NCBI GenBank assembly: GCA_022340715.1
Contig: JAJDNK010000293.1
Span: forward strand, 1-33,331
DNA: 33,331 nt
Direction: 5' to 3'
Source: a bacterium BMS3Abin03
Lineage (GTDB): Bacteria > Bacteroidota > Ignavibacteria > Ignavibacteriales > Ignavibacteriaceae
In this document: positions 16,131 through 25,073 of the stretch, piece by piece
How the letters are laid out: each line of letters opens with the position of its first letter
How positions within the stretch are numbered: position 1 is the stretch's first letter
Translations under genes and position numbers: made by a program
Notes under the pieces: model-generated
Told to the model about the DNA's origin: nothing
Databases searched by the model: none
The model's input: only the letters and a program-made list of their open reading frames with translations

Positions 16131-17624
16131 ATGGCTGCCAAAAAATATAAAATTTTGTTTGTAACTTCTGAAGTTGTTCCATTCATTAAAACGGGTGGTT
16201 TGGCAGATGTATCTGCCGCTCTCCCACAGACACTTGCCGAAATGGGACACGAAGTGCGTATCGTAGTTCCGAAATACGGAGCCGTCGATGACAGAAAATA
16301 CAAAATACATGAAGTAGTCAGATTAAAAGATTTGACTGTTAAAATTGGGGATAAGGAGGTAATGTTTTCGTTAAAATCCTGTTTTCTACCCGGACAAAGA
16401 GTCAGAGTTCAGATTTACTTTCTTGATAATCATGATTATTTCGGTAACAGGAATAGCCTTTATACTGATCCTATGAATGGTAAAGATTATAAAGATAATG
16501 ATGAACGATTTATATTGCTCAATCTTTCTGTTTTTGAATTGATTCAAAAGTTGGGATGGATTCCTGATCTAATCCATTGCAACGACTGGCAGTGTGGACT
16601 TATACCTGCATATCTGAAAAATCTATATAAAGATGATGAACAGTTTTCCGGATTTAAAACATTATTTACAATTCATAACCTTGCTTACCAGGGAGTTTTC
16701 CCGGCATCTGTTTTTAAGAAAACAGGTTTGCCATCAAATCTGAATTCTTCAAAAGGAATTATACATGACGGTAAAGTTAATTTTATGAAAAGCGGATTAA
16801 TGTTCGCTGATGTTATTAACACCGTATCAGGAACATACGCCCAGGAAATAAGAACAAGTAAAGAATTAGGTGAAGGTTTAAAAGATATTCTATCTAAAAG
16901 GAAAAAAGATCTTTATGGAATAATAAATGGTATAGATACAAAGCTCTGGAATCCTGAAAAAGACAAACATCTTCCCAAAAAGTATTCTGCTAAAAATTTA
17001 GAAGGTAAAAAAGTTAACAAAAAAACATTGCTCGAAAGATTCAATCTGGAATATAAGGAAGATACACCTGTTTTAGGCCTTATTTCAAGATTGTATGATT
17101 CAAAAGGAATTGATCTCGTTCAGAAAATATTTAATGATCTTATGAAAATGGATGTGCAAATGATCCTGCTCGGTACCGGTGATCCAAAGTTACATACCTT
17201 TTTTGATAAGATGAATAAAAAATACAAAAATAAATTTGCCGCGTATCTTGGATTTAATGATGATCTTGCACACCTGATAGAAGGTGGTGCAGATATTTTC
17301 TTAATGCCGTCGAGATATGAACCCTGTGGTTTGAATCAAATGTATAGTCTTAAGTATGGGACAGTTCCTGTAGTTCGTAAAACCGGTGGTCTGGCAGATA
17401 CCGTAGTAAAATTCAACGAGAAAACCGGTGAGGGAGATGGATTTATGTTTGATAAATACGATTCGAAGGAATTTCTGAAAGAAGTAAAACGTGCAGTAAA
17501 AGTATTTAAGAATAAGGAAGCATGGATTAAGATTATGAAGACCGGTATTAAATCAGATTTTAGCTGGAATTCATCTGCTAAAAAATATATCGATCTTTAT
17601 AAGACGATTATTTCTAACAATTAA
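16131..17624 (+). CDS. glgA: Glycogen (starch) synthase, ADP/UDP-glucose type
   Basis: GT5-family glycosyltransferase that extends alpha-1,4-glucan chains from a nucleotide-glucose donor. The 497 residues form two Rossmann domains. The N-terminal signature is PFIKTGGLADVSAALP (KTGGL binds the donor), followed by HCNDWQCGLIPAYL and FTIHNLAYQGVFP. The C-terminal half contains INGIDTKLWNPEKDKHLP, LGLISRLYDSKGIDL and MPSRYEPCGLNQMYSLKYG with the catalytic Glu, then RKTGGLADTV. No strong Shine-Dalgarno precedes the ATG. The stop overlaps the next start by one base (TAATG), so this gene leads a coupled envelope-gene run. No other glycogen genes are nearby. Confidence 0.96.
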   Translation: MAAKKYKILFVTSEVVPFIKTGGLADVSAALPQTLAEMGHEVRIVVPKYGAVDDRKYKIHEVVRLKDLTVKIGDKEVMFSLKSCFLPGQRVRVQIYFLDNHDYFGNRNSLYTDPMNGKDYKDNDERFILLNLSVFELIQKLGWIPDLIHCNDWQCGLIPAYLKNLYKDDEQFSGFKTLFTIHNLAYQGVFPASVFKKTGLPSNLNSSKGIIHDGKVNFMKSGLMFADVINTVSGTYAQEIRTSKELGEGLKDILSKRKKDLYGIINGIDTKLWNPEKDKHLPKKYSAKNLEGKKVNKKTLLERFNLEYKEDTPVLGLISRLYDSKGIDLVQKIFNDLMKMDVQMILLGTGDPKLHTFFDKMNKKYKNKFAAYLGFNDDLAHLIEGGADIFLMPSRYEPCGLNQMYSLKYGTVPVVRKTGGLADTVVKFNEKTGEGDGFMFDKYDSKEFLKEVKRAVKVFKNKEAWIKIMKTGIKSDFSWNSSAKKYIDLYKTIISNN

Positions 17625-18202
17625 TGACCAACCACGCAGTATTTCTGGACAGAGACGGAACTTTAAACGTCGATTCCGGATATCTCGGTGAACCTGATAA
17701 AGTGCAGCTATTTCCCGAGGTAGGTGAAGCTCTGTCGTTATTAAAAAATGATCATAGATTTTTATTGATTGTAGTATCTAATCAATCTGGGGTAGCGAGA
17801 GGATTAATTACTAAAGACCAGGTTGATTCGGTAAATTCAAGGATAAATATTCTCTTATCAGAGTTTAATGTGGTTATCGATGCATTTTATTATTGTCCTT
17901 TTCATCCGGATTTTAGTGATCAAAAGTCAGTGAAATGCAGGAAACCATCGCCGGAAATGATATTGAATGCAGCTAAGGATTTTAACATTGATCTGTCAAA
18001 ATCCTATTTGGTAGGAGATTCTGTTTCCGATATTTTATGTGGTATAAATGCATCCGTTAAGACAATCCTGGTACAAACAGGTGAAGGAAAGGATAGTCTT
18101 TCTATCTTGCATAATGACAATAATTTTCCAAGCTTTGTTGCCGAAAATATTTTGGACGCAGCTAATTTTATCATAAAGGATTTTTCCGGAGTTTATAATT
18201 GA
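17624..18202 (+). CDS. GmhB-like HAD phosphatase (heptose bisphosphate / histidinol-P type)
   Basis: HAD-superfamily phosphatase, subfamily IIIA, 192 residues, most like D-glycero-D-manno-heptose 1,7-bisphosphate 7-phosphatase, which supplies heptose for LPS core or glycoproteins. Motif I is FLDRDGTLN (nucleophile Asp 9, acid/base Asp 11), motif II VSNQSG, motif III the Lys of CRKPSPEM, and motif IV VGDSVSD. The zinc loop is degenerate. The E. coli enzyme has CPHH...CDC, and here CPFHP (91-95) and VKC (103-105) retain Cys 91 and Cys 105 but lack the His at +2 and one Cys. The exact substrate is therefore uncertain. It overlaps glgA by one base and the next gene by four. Confidence 0.82.
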   Translation: MTNHAVFLDRDGTLNVDSGYLGEPDKVQLFPEVGEALSLLKNDHRFLLIVVSNQSGVARGLITKDQVDSVNSRINILLSEFNVVIDAFYYCPFHPDFSDQKSVKCRKPSPEMILNAAKDFNIDLSKSYLVGDSVSDILCGINASVKTILVQTGEGKDSLSILHNDNNFPSFVAENILDAANFIIKDFSGVYN

Positions 18203-19377
18203 AATCTCTGTTTAAGCTTTCCATAATTCTGGCTTGCCTTTTATTAATAATTATATCCTGTTCAGATGATCCTTCTTCGATAGGAGTTAATCTTATCGGA
18301 AATGAATATCTGGTGCTTAACAATTTTAATACTCAGGATGACTCTACAACCCAGACTTCTCATTATTATAAAAATATAGGCTCTTTGGGATTGTCATCCA
18401 GAATTTTCATCGGTAAAAGAGGAGATCTTGAAGCTTCAACTCTGATGAAATTTGATTTTATAATCAATGATTCATTGCAGGATAACTTCTTGGATGATTC
18501 AATTAAAATAAATTATGCAGGGATCAGGCTTTTACCAGAATATACTTATAACGATGCAGCACAGTCTATGGATTTTACTGTTCATAAAATAACAAATTAT
18601 TGGACTTCCAGTTTCTATACAATTGATAGTCTTCCTACGCTAACATATGACAACACAGATTTAATTTCTAATAGAAGTTTTAACGATTCCTTGTACACTT
18701 TTAATATAGATAAAAATATTGTTCTTTCCTGGATTAAATCATCGATCGATACAAATCTGGAGAAAAATTACGGTATATATTTTAAACCTACAGCAGGTTC
18801 AGGAAAGATTGTTGGATTTCCGGCATTTTCATTATACGATACACTTTATGCCAAATTAACGGTTGTTGTTGAAAAACCTGGATTTTATACTGATACACTT
18901 TCAGGCTTTTTAACTTCGGATGTTAGTGTCATTTCCGGTAATTTACCTACATTACCAAATGGTGAAATTGCTGTCCAGGGTGGATTGGTAGTGGAATCAA
19001 AATTATTTTTTGATTTAAAAAATATACCCAAAAATGTAATTATTAATAATGCACAATTGATCCTTAATCAGGACACAACAAATTCGGTTTTAAGTAAATC
19101 TGGTGCTGGAACTATCAGAATTTTCAGTGTGGTTGATAGTACAACTGATTCTGTGAATACTTCAAACACTGTATTGATGACCAGGCAGGATGATATTTTT
19201 ACCGGAAATATCACTTCCTTTGTTAATAACTGGGTTAATTATCAAAATAATCAGGGTATGATTTTAACCACAGGTACACAAACTGATAATCTTGAACTGG
19301 TTGCAATAAAAGGGAGCAACTACGCTGATTTTAAACAAAGGCCTCAAATTAAAGTAGTCTATACTTCAAAAAAATAA
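18199..19377 (+). CDS. DUF4270-like surface lipoprotein
   Basis: A 392-residue lipoprotein with a hydrophobic signal segment ending IIISC (Cys 21). The rest is Ser/Thr/Asn-rich and predicted to be beta-rich, with repeated patterns such as STLMKFDFII, IRLLPEYTY and a later FFDLKNIPKNVIINNAQL, plus a closing RPQIKVVYTSKK. This build, and the position downstream of glycogen synthase, match the DUF4270 lipoproteins of Bacteroidota. A DNRLRE-like carbohydrate-binding sandwich is a possible alternative description. Function is unknown. The start is TTG at 18199, with GGAG seven bases upstream, overlapping the phosphatase stop (TTGA). Confidence 0.65.
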   Translation: MKSLFKLSIILACLLLIIISCSDDPSSIGVNLIGNEYLVLNNFNTQDDSTTQTSHYYKNIGSLGLSSRIFIGKRGDLEASTLMKFDFIINDSLQDNFLDDSIKINYAGIRLLPEYTYNDAAQSMDFTVHKITNYWTSSFYTIDSLPTLTYDNTDLISNRSFNDSLYTFNIDKNIVLSWIKSSIDTNLEKNYGIYFKPTAGSGKIVGFPAFSLYDTLYAKLTVVVEKPGFYTDTLSGFLTSDVSVISGNLPTLPNGEIAVQGGLVVESKLFFDLKNIPKNVIINNAQLILNQDTTNSVLSKSGAGTIRIFSVVDSTTDSVNTSNTVLMTRQDDIFTGNITSFVNNWVNYQNNQGMILTTGTQTDNLELVAIKGSNYADFKQRPQIKVVYTSKK

Positions 19378-20624
19378 TGATGAAATTTAAATCAGTTATA
19401 TTTTTAATAACATTATTCTCTGCTTGTGTTTTTGCACAAAGTAGTTCTACTTATACGAGATATGGTATAGGTGATATGAATTATACCTATTCTGCCAGAA
19501 GTCTTAGCTTGGGTAAAACAGGTGTTGGTATGATAAACAGTAATTTTGTAGAGTCACTAAATCCTGCAAGCTGGGCGGATATTAAACTTACTCGTTTTGA
19601 ATTCAGTCTTGTACTGAATGGTGTTCAACTTTCAGATAAATCAGATTCTCGGTTTTATACTGATGCCGAGTTTAAGGGATTTACATTCGCATTTCCAATA
19701 AGTGAAAAATATGGAATCGGTTTCGCAGCAGGTTTAATACCATACAGCAGGATTAGTTATGAGATAAAAGAAACCGGTACATCAGTTTTAGCTGATAGCA
19801 GTGAATACTCTTTAAATTATAAAGGTTCCGGTGGACTCACAAAATTGTTTTTGGGTGCTTCCTATCGTACACCCTTTGATTTGATAATTGGAGCTTCAGC
19901 AGAATATTATTTTGGCAGACGGAAGTATGTATCGACAATTGATTTTTCAAATACAACTTATAGTTCCGGTGAATATGAACTTGATTATCGATCTACAGGT
20001 TTTGGTACTACTTTTGGAATTATCTCACAGGATCTTTCGGGTTTTCTGAATTCAGAAGTAATCTCCAATTTAAGGTTAGGTGTTTCGATAAATGTTATTT
20101 CAAATTTAAGTACTGATTCATCATTAACTATCAATCCTAAATCCTCAGCTGATACAGTTGTTAGTGGAAATAGCGATATGAAAATCCCGTACAGATTGAT
20201 TACCGGGCTAACATTACAATTAAGCAAAAAATATACTTTTAATCTGGATTATATTTTTCAGCCATGGAGTAATTATAGTTTTAATGGCATAAAATCAGAA
20301 AATTTAGGAGATGTATCCCGAATTGGTCTCGGTTTTGAGTATTTCCCCAAAACAGACATTAGCAGCAGTAAATGGGAACAAATAATCTGGCGTGCAGGTT
20401 TAAGCTATGAAACAACACAATATGTAATAAATGGTGAAAACATAAAGCAATATTCAGTTTTCGGTGGTTTCTCAATTCCGCTGGGTGCTGCAAATACTTT
20501 TGACCTTGGTCTTCAATATTCAATTAGAGGAACTACTGATTTGGATTTAGTAAAAGAAAATTTTTATAAAATTAATGTAGGACTTAGTTTTGGAGAACTC
20601 TGGTTCTTACGAAACCAATATTGA
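19377..20624 (+). CDS. Outer-membrane beta-barrel protein (FadL/PorV-like)
   Basis: A 415-residue exported protein. Its signal peptide ends near residue 20 (ACVFAQ), and the mature part consists of alternating amphipathic strands rich in Tyr, Gly and Ser. The early segment YTRYGIGDMNYTYSARSLSLGKT and ESLNPASWADI resemble the N-terminal region of PorV/FadL-type barrels in Bacteroidota (in which an N-P-A motif follows a 'GxG' strand). Near the C terminus are FDLGLQYSIRGTTD and KINVGLSFGELWF, typical barrel strands. A role in lipid, hydrophobic-compound or type IX-related transport is possible but not shown. The start overlaps the previous stop (TAATG), so it should be translated together with the DUF4270-like gene. 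Confidence 0.75.
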   Translation: MMKFKSVIFLITLFSACVFAQSSSTYTRYGIGDMNYTYSARSLSLGKTGVGMINSNFVESLNPASWADIKLTRFEFSLVLNGVQLSDKSDSRFYTDAEFKGFTFAFPISEKYGIGFAAGLIPYSRISYEIKETGTSVLADSSEYSLNYKGSGGLTKLFLGASYRTPFDLIIGASAEYYFGRRKYVSTIDFSNTTYSSGEYELDYRSTGFGTTFGIISQDLSGFLNSEVISNLRLGVSINVISNLSTDSSLTINPKSSADTVVSGNSDMKIPYRLITGLTLQLSKKYTFNLDYIFQPWSNYSFNGIKSENLGDVSRIGLGFEYFPKTDISSSKWEQIIWRAGLSYETTQYVINGENIKQYSVFGGFSIPLGAANTFDLGLQYSIRGTTDLDLVKENFYKINVGLSFGELWFLRNQY

Positions 20625-20652
20625 AATCATTAACAATGAAAAGGGAATAGTT

Positions 20653-21927
20653 TTGAAGTCAGCAATCAAATATTTTAGCGTTTTTCTTTTTGTGAATTTG
20701 ATTTTTTCAACTAACCTGTTTGCAGGTAATTTATCCAGCTCCGGGGAAAAATCTGATTCACTTAAACTATTAGAAAAATATAGTCTATTTTCAGAATACT
20801 TTAAGAATAAAGATTATGCAAGCGCTTTACCTTTTGGGTGGGAAGTTCTTGAGATGGATCCTGCAAAATTTAGTAAGTGGATTTACTATAAGATGGAAAA
20901 GAGTCTCTGGTATATTCACGATTCTACCGATGTAACACCTGAAGAGCAGAAAAGTCTCGAAGATACAACGAATTACTTGTATGATCTGGCAATACAATAT
21001 TATCCGGCTGATAAATCATATTTTGAATCTCAAAAAGCATTCATAATGGAATCCTGGTTACATAAACCTGATGAGGATGTCATAAAAGAATATGAACAAG
21101 CCATCGCAGATAATAAAAATTTATCTCCATATTATTATGACAGACTTGGCGAATTATATATAAAAGATGCAACACCAGAAAACGATTATAAAGAAAAAGC
21201 TATAGATCTTTATACATATTTGCAGGATAGAGAGCCGGATAATGATCAATGGCCTCTTATGTTAGAGCAACTTGTTGAAAATATCGATCAACTTGTAGAA
21301 ATAGCAAAAAATAGGTGGCTTAAGGATAAAGATAATCCAGAGAAAGCATGGAAACTAGCTCAGGTTGCTATGAAAGCAGGGGATTATAATACAGCAATTG
21401 AAGCTTTAGAATTTTTAATTTCAAAAGCTCCGGAAACATTAAATTACTGGAACCAGATAGCTTCCGCATATCAAAAGTCAGGAAACTTAAAGAAAGCTGA
21501 AGAAGCATATCTGAAGCTTATCGAACTCGAACCAAAAACTCCAGAACATTATCTAAATCTTGGTATTGTTTATGGTGACGAAGGAAAATATGCATTAGCA
21601 AGAAAATACTATCAGAAAGCAAGTGAAGTAAAAGGTGGATGGGGATTAGCTATTTACTATGAAGGCTACTTGTATGAGAAAGCTGCACGAGGTTGTACAT
21701 TTGATTTTCAATCTAAATTAGTTTACCAGTTAGCTGTTGATACATACAGGCAGGCAAAGAAAGTTGATCCGGGTCTTCAGCAGGCACAGGAAAGAATAAA
21801 TGCATTATCTACATCGGTTCCCACACAGGAAGATTATTTCTTCCGAGGATATAAATCCGGTGATTCTGTTCCAATAACTGGCGATTGTTTTGGATGGATA
21901 GGATCAAAAAGTGTTACGGTTCCCTAA
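20653..21927 (+). CDS. Exported TPR-repeat protein
   Basis: A 424-residue protein with a signal peptide (MKSAIKYFSVFLFVNLIF, cleavage probably after LFAG) and a series of 34-residue helical repeats. The clearest lie in the C-terminal half: PEKAWKLAQVAMKAGDYNTA, LNYWNQIASAYQKSGNLKKA and PEHYLNLGIVYGDEGKYALA are textbook TPR units. An earlier open frame begins at TTG 20590, but I prefer TTG 20653: AAGGGA lies six bases upstream, the signal peptide starts there, and the earlier start would overlap the barrel-protein gene and bury the signal peptide. TPR proteins at this site probably act as periplasmic scaffolds. The strong terminator after it closes the unit. Confidence 0.8.
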   Translation: MKSAIKYFSVFLFVNLIFSTNLFAGNLSSSGEKSDSLKLLEKYSLFSEYFKNKDYASALPFGWEVLEMDPAKFSKWIYYKMEKSLWYIHDSTDVTPEEQKSLEDTTNYLYDLAIQYYPADKSYFESQKAFIMESWLHKPDEDVIKEYEQAIADNKNLSPYYYDRLGELYIKDATPENDYKEKAIDLYTYLQDREPDNDQWPLMLEQLVENIDQLVEIAKNRWLKDKDNPEKAWKLAQVAMKAGDYNTAIEALEFLISKAPETLNYWNQIASAYQKSGNLKKAEEAYLKLIELEPKTPEHYLNLGIVYGDEGKYALARKYYQKASEVKGGWGLAIYYEGYLYEKAARGCTFDFQSKLVYQLAVDTYRQAKKVDPGLQQAQERINALSTSVPTQEDYFFRGYKSGDSVPITGDCFGWIGSKSVTVP

Positions 21928-21954
21928 AACTATTCAATCATAATTTTATTTTAT

Positions 21955-21990
21955 AAAGGTTTCTCAATAAATTGAGAGACCTTTTTTATT
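21955..21990 (+). terminator. Strong intrinsic terminator after the TPR gene
   Basis: A near-perfect stem pairs 21955-21968 with 21971-21984 (AAAGGT...ACCTTT, one U-G, then TCTCAAT/ATTGAGA) and runs directly into TTTTTT (21982-21987). It ends the glgA-to-TPR transcript 28 bases after the stop and separates it from glyA. Confidence 0.92.
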
Positions 21991-22022
21991 TATTCATTTT
22001 AATAATAAATCTTTAAACAACT

Positions 22023-23318
22023 ATGAATACTGCCTTAAAAAATGATAGTGAGATTTACGAAATACTCGAGCTCGAAACTAATCGTCAGAAAAATAAGCTT
22101 GAGTTAATAGCTTCTGAAAATTTTGTTAGTCCTGCGGTTCTGGAAGCTGCCGGTTCTGTATTAACAAATAAATATGCTGAAGGATATCCCGGAAGAAGAT
22201 ATTACGGAGGATGTGAATATGTTGATATGGCGGAAAATTTGGCCCGTGAGAGATTAAAGAAACTATTTAATGCAGAATATGTAAACGTTCAGCCACACAG
22301 TGGCTCACAGGCAAATATGGCTGTGTTTATGACTCTACTGAAGCCAGATGATAAATTTATGGGTTTGAGTCTTGCTCATGGCGGACACCTAACACACGGC
22401 TCACCTGTTAATTTTTCCGGGAAATTATATCAGGCAACTGGTTATGAGCTTAATAAAGATACACGTGTACTTGATTATAATATAATCCAGGATATGGCAA
22501 AAAAAGAGAAGCCCAAAATGATAATTGCTGGTGCAAGTGCATATTCAAGAGAATGGGATTACAAAAATTTAAGACTAATTGCTGATTCAATCGGGGCGTT
22601 TTTAATGTGCGATATGGCTCATCCTGCTGGTTTAATTGCAAAAGGTTTGCTAAATAATCCTTTACCTTATTGCGATGTTGTAACATCAACAACACATAAA
22701 ACCTTGAGAGGACCAAGAGGAGGTATAATTCTGATTGGTAAGGATAGTGAAAACCCATTTGGAATACGAACACCAAAAGGTGACAGATTACGAATGATGT
22801 CTGAGCTTTTCGATAGTACGGTAATGCCCGGGATTCAGGGCGGACCTTTAATGCATATCATAATGGCTAAAGCAGTAGCATTCGGCGAAGCATTAACAGT
22901 TGAATTTGAAAAGTATGCAAAACAAATTATCAGAAATGCTAAGACGTTATCGGATAAATTAATAGAATTTGGATTCGATATAATATCAGGTGGAACGGAT
23001 AATCATCTTATGTTAATTGATCTGACAAATAAAAATATAACCGGTAAGCAGGCAGAAAATTCACTTGGTGCTGCCGGAATAACTGTTAATAAAAATATGG
23101 TCCCGTTCGATAAACGCAGTCCTTTTGTTACCAGCGGAATAAGAGTTGGTACTCCGGCAGTTACAACCCGTGGAATGAAAGAAGAAGAAATGATTAAGAT
23201 TGCTGAGATTATAAATGATGCGGTAAACAATTTTGAAGATGAGAAAAAATTAGAACAGTTGAAAAATGATGTGAAAGAACTTTGTTCAGGATTTCCTCTT
23301 TTTAGTGAAAAGAATTAA
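22023..23318 (+). CDS. glyA: Serine hydroxymethyltransferase
   Basis: PLP enzyme interconverting serine and glycine with transfer of a one-carbon unit to tetrahydrofolate. The 431 residues are normal for bacterial GlyA. The signatures are [18 protein letters not shown] (28-45), the PLP-stacking region [12 protein letters not shown] (92-103), [12 protein letters not shown] (122-133), [11 protein letters not shown] (196-206) and the PLP lysine in [13 protein letters not shown] (Lys 226). It follows a strong terminator, so it must have its own promoter in the AT-rich 40 bases before its ATG. I see no good Shine-Dalgarno. tatC follows after 27 bases. Confidence 0.98.
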   Translation: MNTALKNDSEIYEILELETNRQKNKLELIASENFVSPAVLEAAGSVLTNKYAEGYPGRRYYGGCEYVDMAENLARERLKKLFNAEYVNVQPHSGSQANMAVFMTLLKPDDKFMGLSLAHGGHLTHGSPVNFSGKLYQATGYELNKDTRVLDYNIIQDMAKKEKPKMIIAGASAYSREWDYKNLRLIADSIGAFLMCDMAHPAGLIAKGLLNNPLPYCDVVTSTTHKTLRGPRGGIILIGKDSENPFGIRTPKGDRLRMMSELFDSTVMPGIQGGPLMHIIMAKAVAFGEALTVEFEKYAKQIIRNAKTLSDKLIEFGFDIISGGTDNHLMLIDLTNKNITGKQAENSLGAAGITVNKNMVPFDKRSPFVTSGIRVGTPAVTTRGMKEEEMIKIAEIINDAVNNFEDEKKLEQLKNDVKELCSGFPLFSEKN

Positions 23319-23345
23319 TACTAAAAATAAAAAAACTGATATACT

Positions 23346-24095
23346 ATGTCTGAAGATGATTTAGACGAAGAAGTTGGTGGAAATGAAGGGGAAATGTCGT
23401 TTCTCGATCATCTCGAGGAAATGAGATGGCGTATAATTTATTCGCTTATTGGTATTGTTGTTGGAACAGTCATAGCGTGGATTTTCATTGACCAATTGAT
23501 TGATGTGGTTTTATTAAAACCTGCCAGAGATAGCGGAGCAGAACTTCAGAACTTAAGACCTTTCGGACAATTATTTCTTTACGTTCAGGTAGCAATAATT
23601 GTAGGAATTGTAATAAGTATTCCGAACATATTTTATCAACTATGGAAATTTATCTCCCCGGCACTTAAGAAAAACGAAAAGAAATATATCCTTTCGATAG
23701 TTATTTTCTCATCTTTCTGTTTTCTTAGCGGAATTGCATTTGCATATTTTATAATGCTTCCAATGGCATTAAAATTTGCAGAACAGTTCGGTTCGGAAGC
23801 AATAAAAAATCAGTTTGCCATTGATGAATATATGAACATAATCATCAGTGTTATGCTTGCTGCCGGATTAGTGTTCGAACTTCCGATGGTTTCTTTTTTC
23901 CTGACAAAAATTGGAATTCTAACTCCTGCTTTTATGAGAAAATACAGAAAACATGCTATTGTAATTATTTTATTTTTTGCAGCAATTTTAACTCCCGGTA
24001 CAGACCCGGTTTCGCAAGTCATACTTGCAGTTCCATTGGTTCTCTTATACGAAATAAGTATATTAATTTCTAAATATTCCTCTAAAAAAACGTGA
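23346..24095 (+). CDS. tatC: Sec-independent protein translocase TatC
   Basis: Polytopic receptor of the twin-arginine pathway, which recognises RR signal peptides of folded cargo. The 249-residue product has an acidic cytoplasmic N tail, the family's FLDHLEEMRWRI just before the first membrane helix, and six predicted helices. SPALKKNEKKYI contains the conserved Glu of the first cytoplasmic loop, and FAAILTPGTDPVSQVILAVP is the typical fifth-helix region. No tatA or tatB gene is nearby. Its end overlaps the next start (GTGA), indicating coupling to the polyprenyl diphosphate synthase. Confidence 0.97.
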   Translation: MSEDDLDEEVGGNEGEMSFLDHLEEMRWRIIYSLIGIVVGTVIAWIFIDQLIDVVLLKPARDSGAELQNLRPFGQLFLYVQVAIIVGIVISIPNIFYQLWKFISPALKKNEKKYILSIVIFSSFCFLSGIAFAYFIMLPMALKFAEQFGSEAIKNQFAIDEYMNIIISVMLAAGLVFELPMVSFFLTKIGILTPAFMRKYRKHAIVIILFFAAILTPGTDPVSQVILAVPLVLLYEISILISKYSSKKT

Positions 24096-25072
24096 TAAAA
24101 CCACCCCTTTCTGAAATAAGTCACCCGATAAAATCAGAATTAGAAAAGTTCAACCACTTGTTCAGAGAGTCGATGCGTTCTGATGTAGGATTAGTTGATC
24201 TCGTAGCACGGTATATCATCAGACAGAAAGGAAAGAAGATCAGGCCTTTGCTTGTACTTCTTTCTGCCAAAATTGCTGGTGGTATAACCGAAAGAAGTTA
24301 TCGAGGTGCAGTCCTGGTTGAGCTTCTTCATACTGCAACGTTAGTTCACGATGATGTTGTTGATAATGCTGATAAAAGACGAGGAGTATGGTCTATAAAT
24401 GCTTTATTTAAGAATAAAATAGCTGTCTTAATGGGTGATTATCTTCTATCAAGAGGATTGATGATTGCTGTTAATGGTAGAGACTATGACTTTCTTGAAG
24501 TAATTACGGATACTGTAAAACGGATGTCAGAAGGTGAATTACTTCAAATTCGTAAAACGAGGAAATTAGATATTGATGAGGAAACTTATTTCAGGGTGAT
24601 TTCAGACAAAACAGCCTCTTTGCTTGAAACCTGCTGTGAAATTGGTGCACTCAGTGCAACTGATAATAAAGAATTTCATAAGGCAATGAAATCATTTGGA
24701 CAATCAATTGGATTGGCTTTTCAGATAAGAGATGACATTTTAGATTATGAAGGCACTTTCAAAAACATTGGTAAACCTGTTGGGGGTGATATAAAAGAAA
24801 AGAAAATTACTTTACCTTTGATTTATTCGCTAAGCAAGGTTGATAAGAAAGAGGCTTCTCAAATAAGACAATTAATTAAGAATAGTAAAAAAAGACAGGG
24901 TGTAACCGAGGTTATAGATTTTGTAAAAAGAAATGGTGGGATCGATTATGCAGTCGATAAGGCAAGATATTATTCGGAACAAGCTAAAGAAGCTTTATCA
25001 ATACTACCGGATTCACAAAGCAAGATTGCCCTCGAAGCTCTTGTAAATTTTGTAATAGATCGGAATAACTGA
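24092..25072 (+). CDS. Polyprenyl diphosphate synthase
   Basis: Trans-isoprenyl diphosphate synthase that extends farnesyl or geranylgeranyl diphosphate with isopentenyl units. Long-chain products feed the quinone side chain, so octaprenyl or heptaprenyl synthesis is the likely role. The 326 residues carry both aspartate-rich metal sites: HDDVVD (Asp 87, 88, 91) and RDDILD (Asp 214, 215, 218), and the substrate-binding GKKIRP at 47-52. Just upstream of the first Asp motif, LLHTATLVHDD has small residues, consistent with a long-chain product, but the chain length cannot be fixed from sequence. The start is GTG, overlapping tatC by four bases. Confidence 0.93.
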   Translation: MIKPPLSEISHPIKSELEKFNHLFRESMRSDVGLVDLVARYIIRQKGKKIRPLLVLLSAKIAGGITERSYRGAVLVELLHTATLVHDDVVDNADKRRGVWSINALFKNKIAVLMGDYLLSRGLMIAVNGRDYDFLEVITDTVKRMSEGELLQIRKTRKLDIDEETYFRVISDKTASLLETCCEIGALSATDNKEFHKAMKSFGQSIGLAFQIRDDILDYEGTFKNIGKPVGGDIKEKKITLPLIYSLSKVDKKEASQIRQLIKNSKKRQGVTEVIDFVKRNGGIDYAVDKARYYSEQAKEALSILPDSQSKIALEALVNFVIDRNN

Positions 25073-25073
25073 A

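Noticed and set aside
15951-16310. 119-codon minus-strand frame in the region upstream of glgA
   Set aside because: It overlaps the conserved N terminus of glgA, and its AT-rich remainder lacks a ribosome-binding site or any recognisable motif.
20590-20652. TTG 20590 as the TPR protein start
   Set aside because: It would overlap the barrel gene by 35 bases and place 21 hydrophilic residues before the signal peptide; TTG 20653 has AAGGGA at the correct distance.
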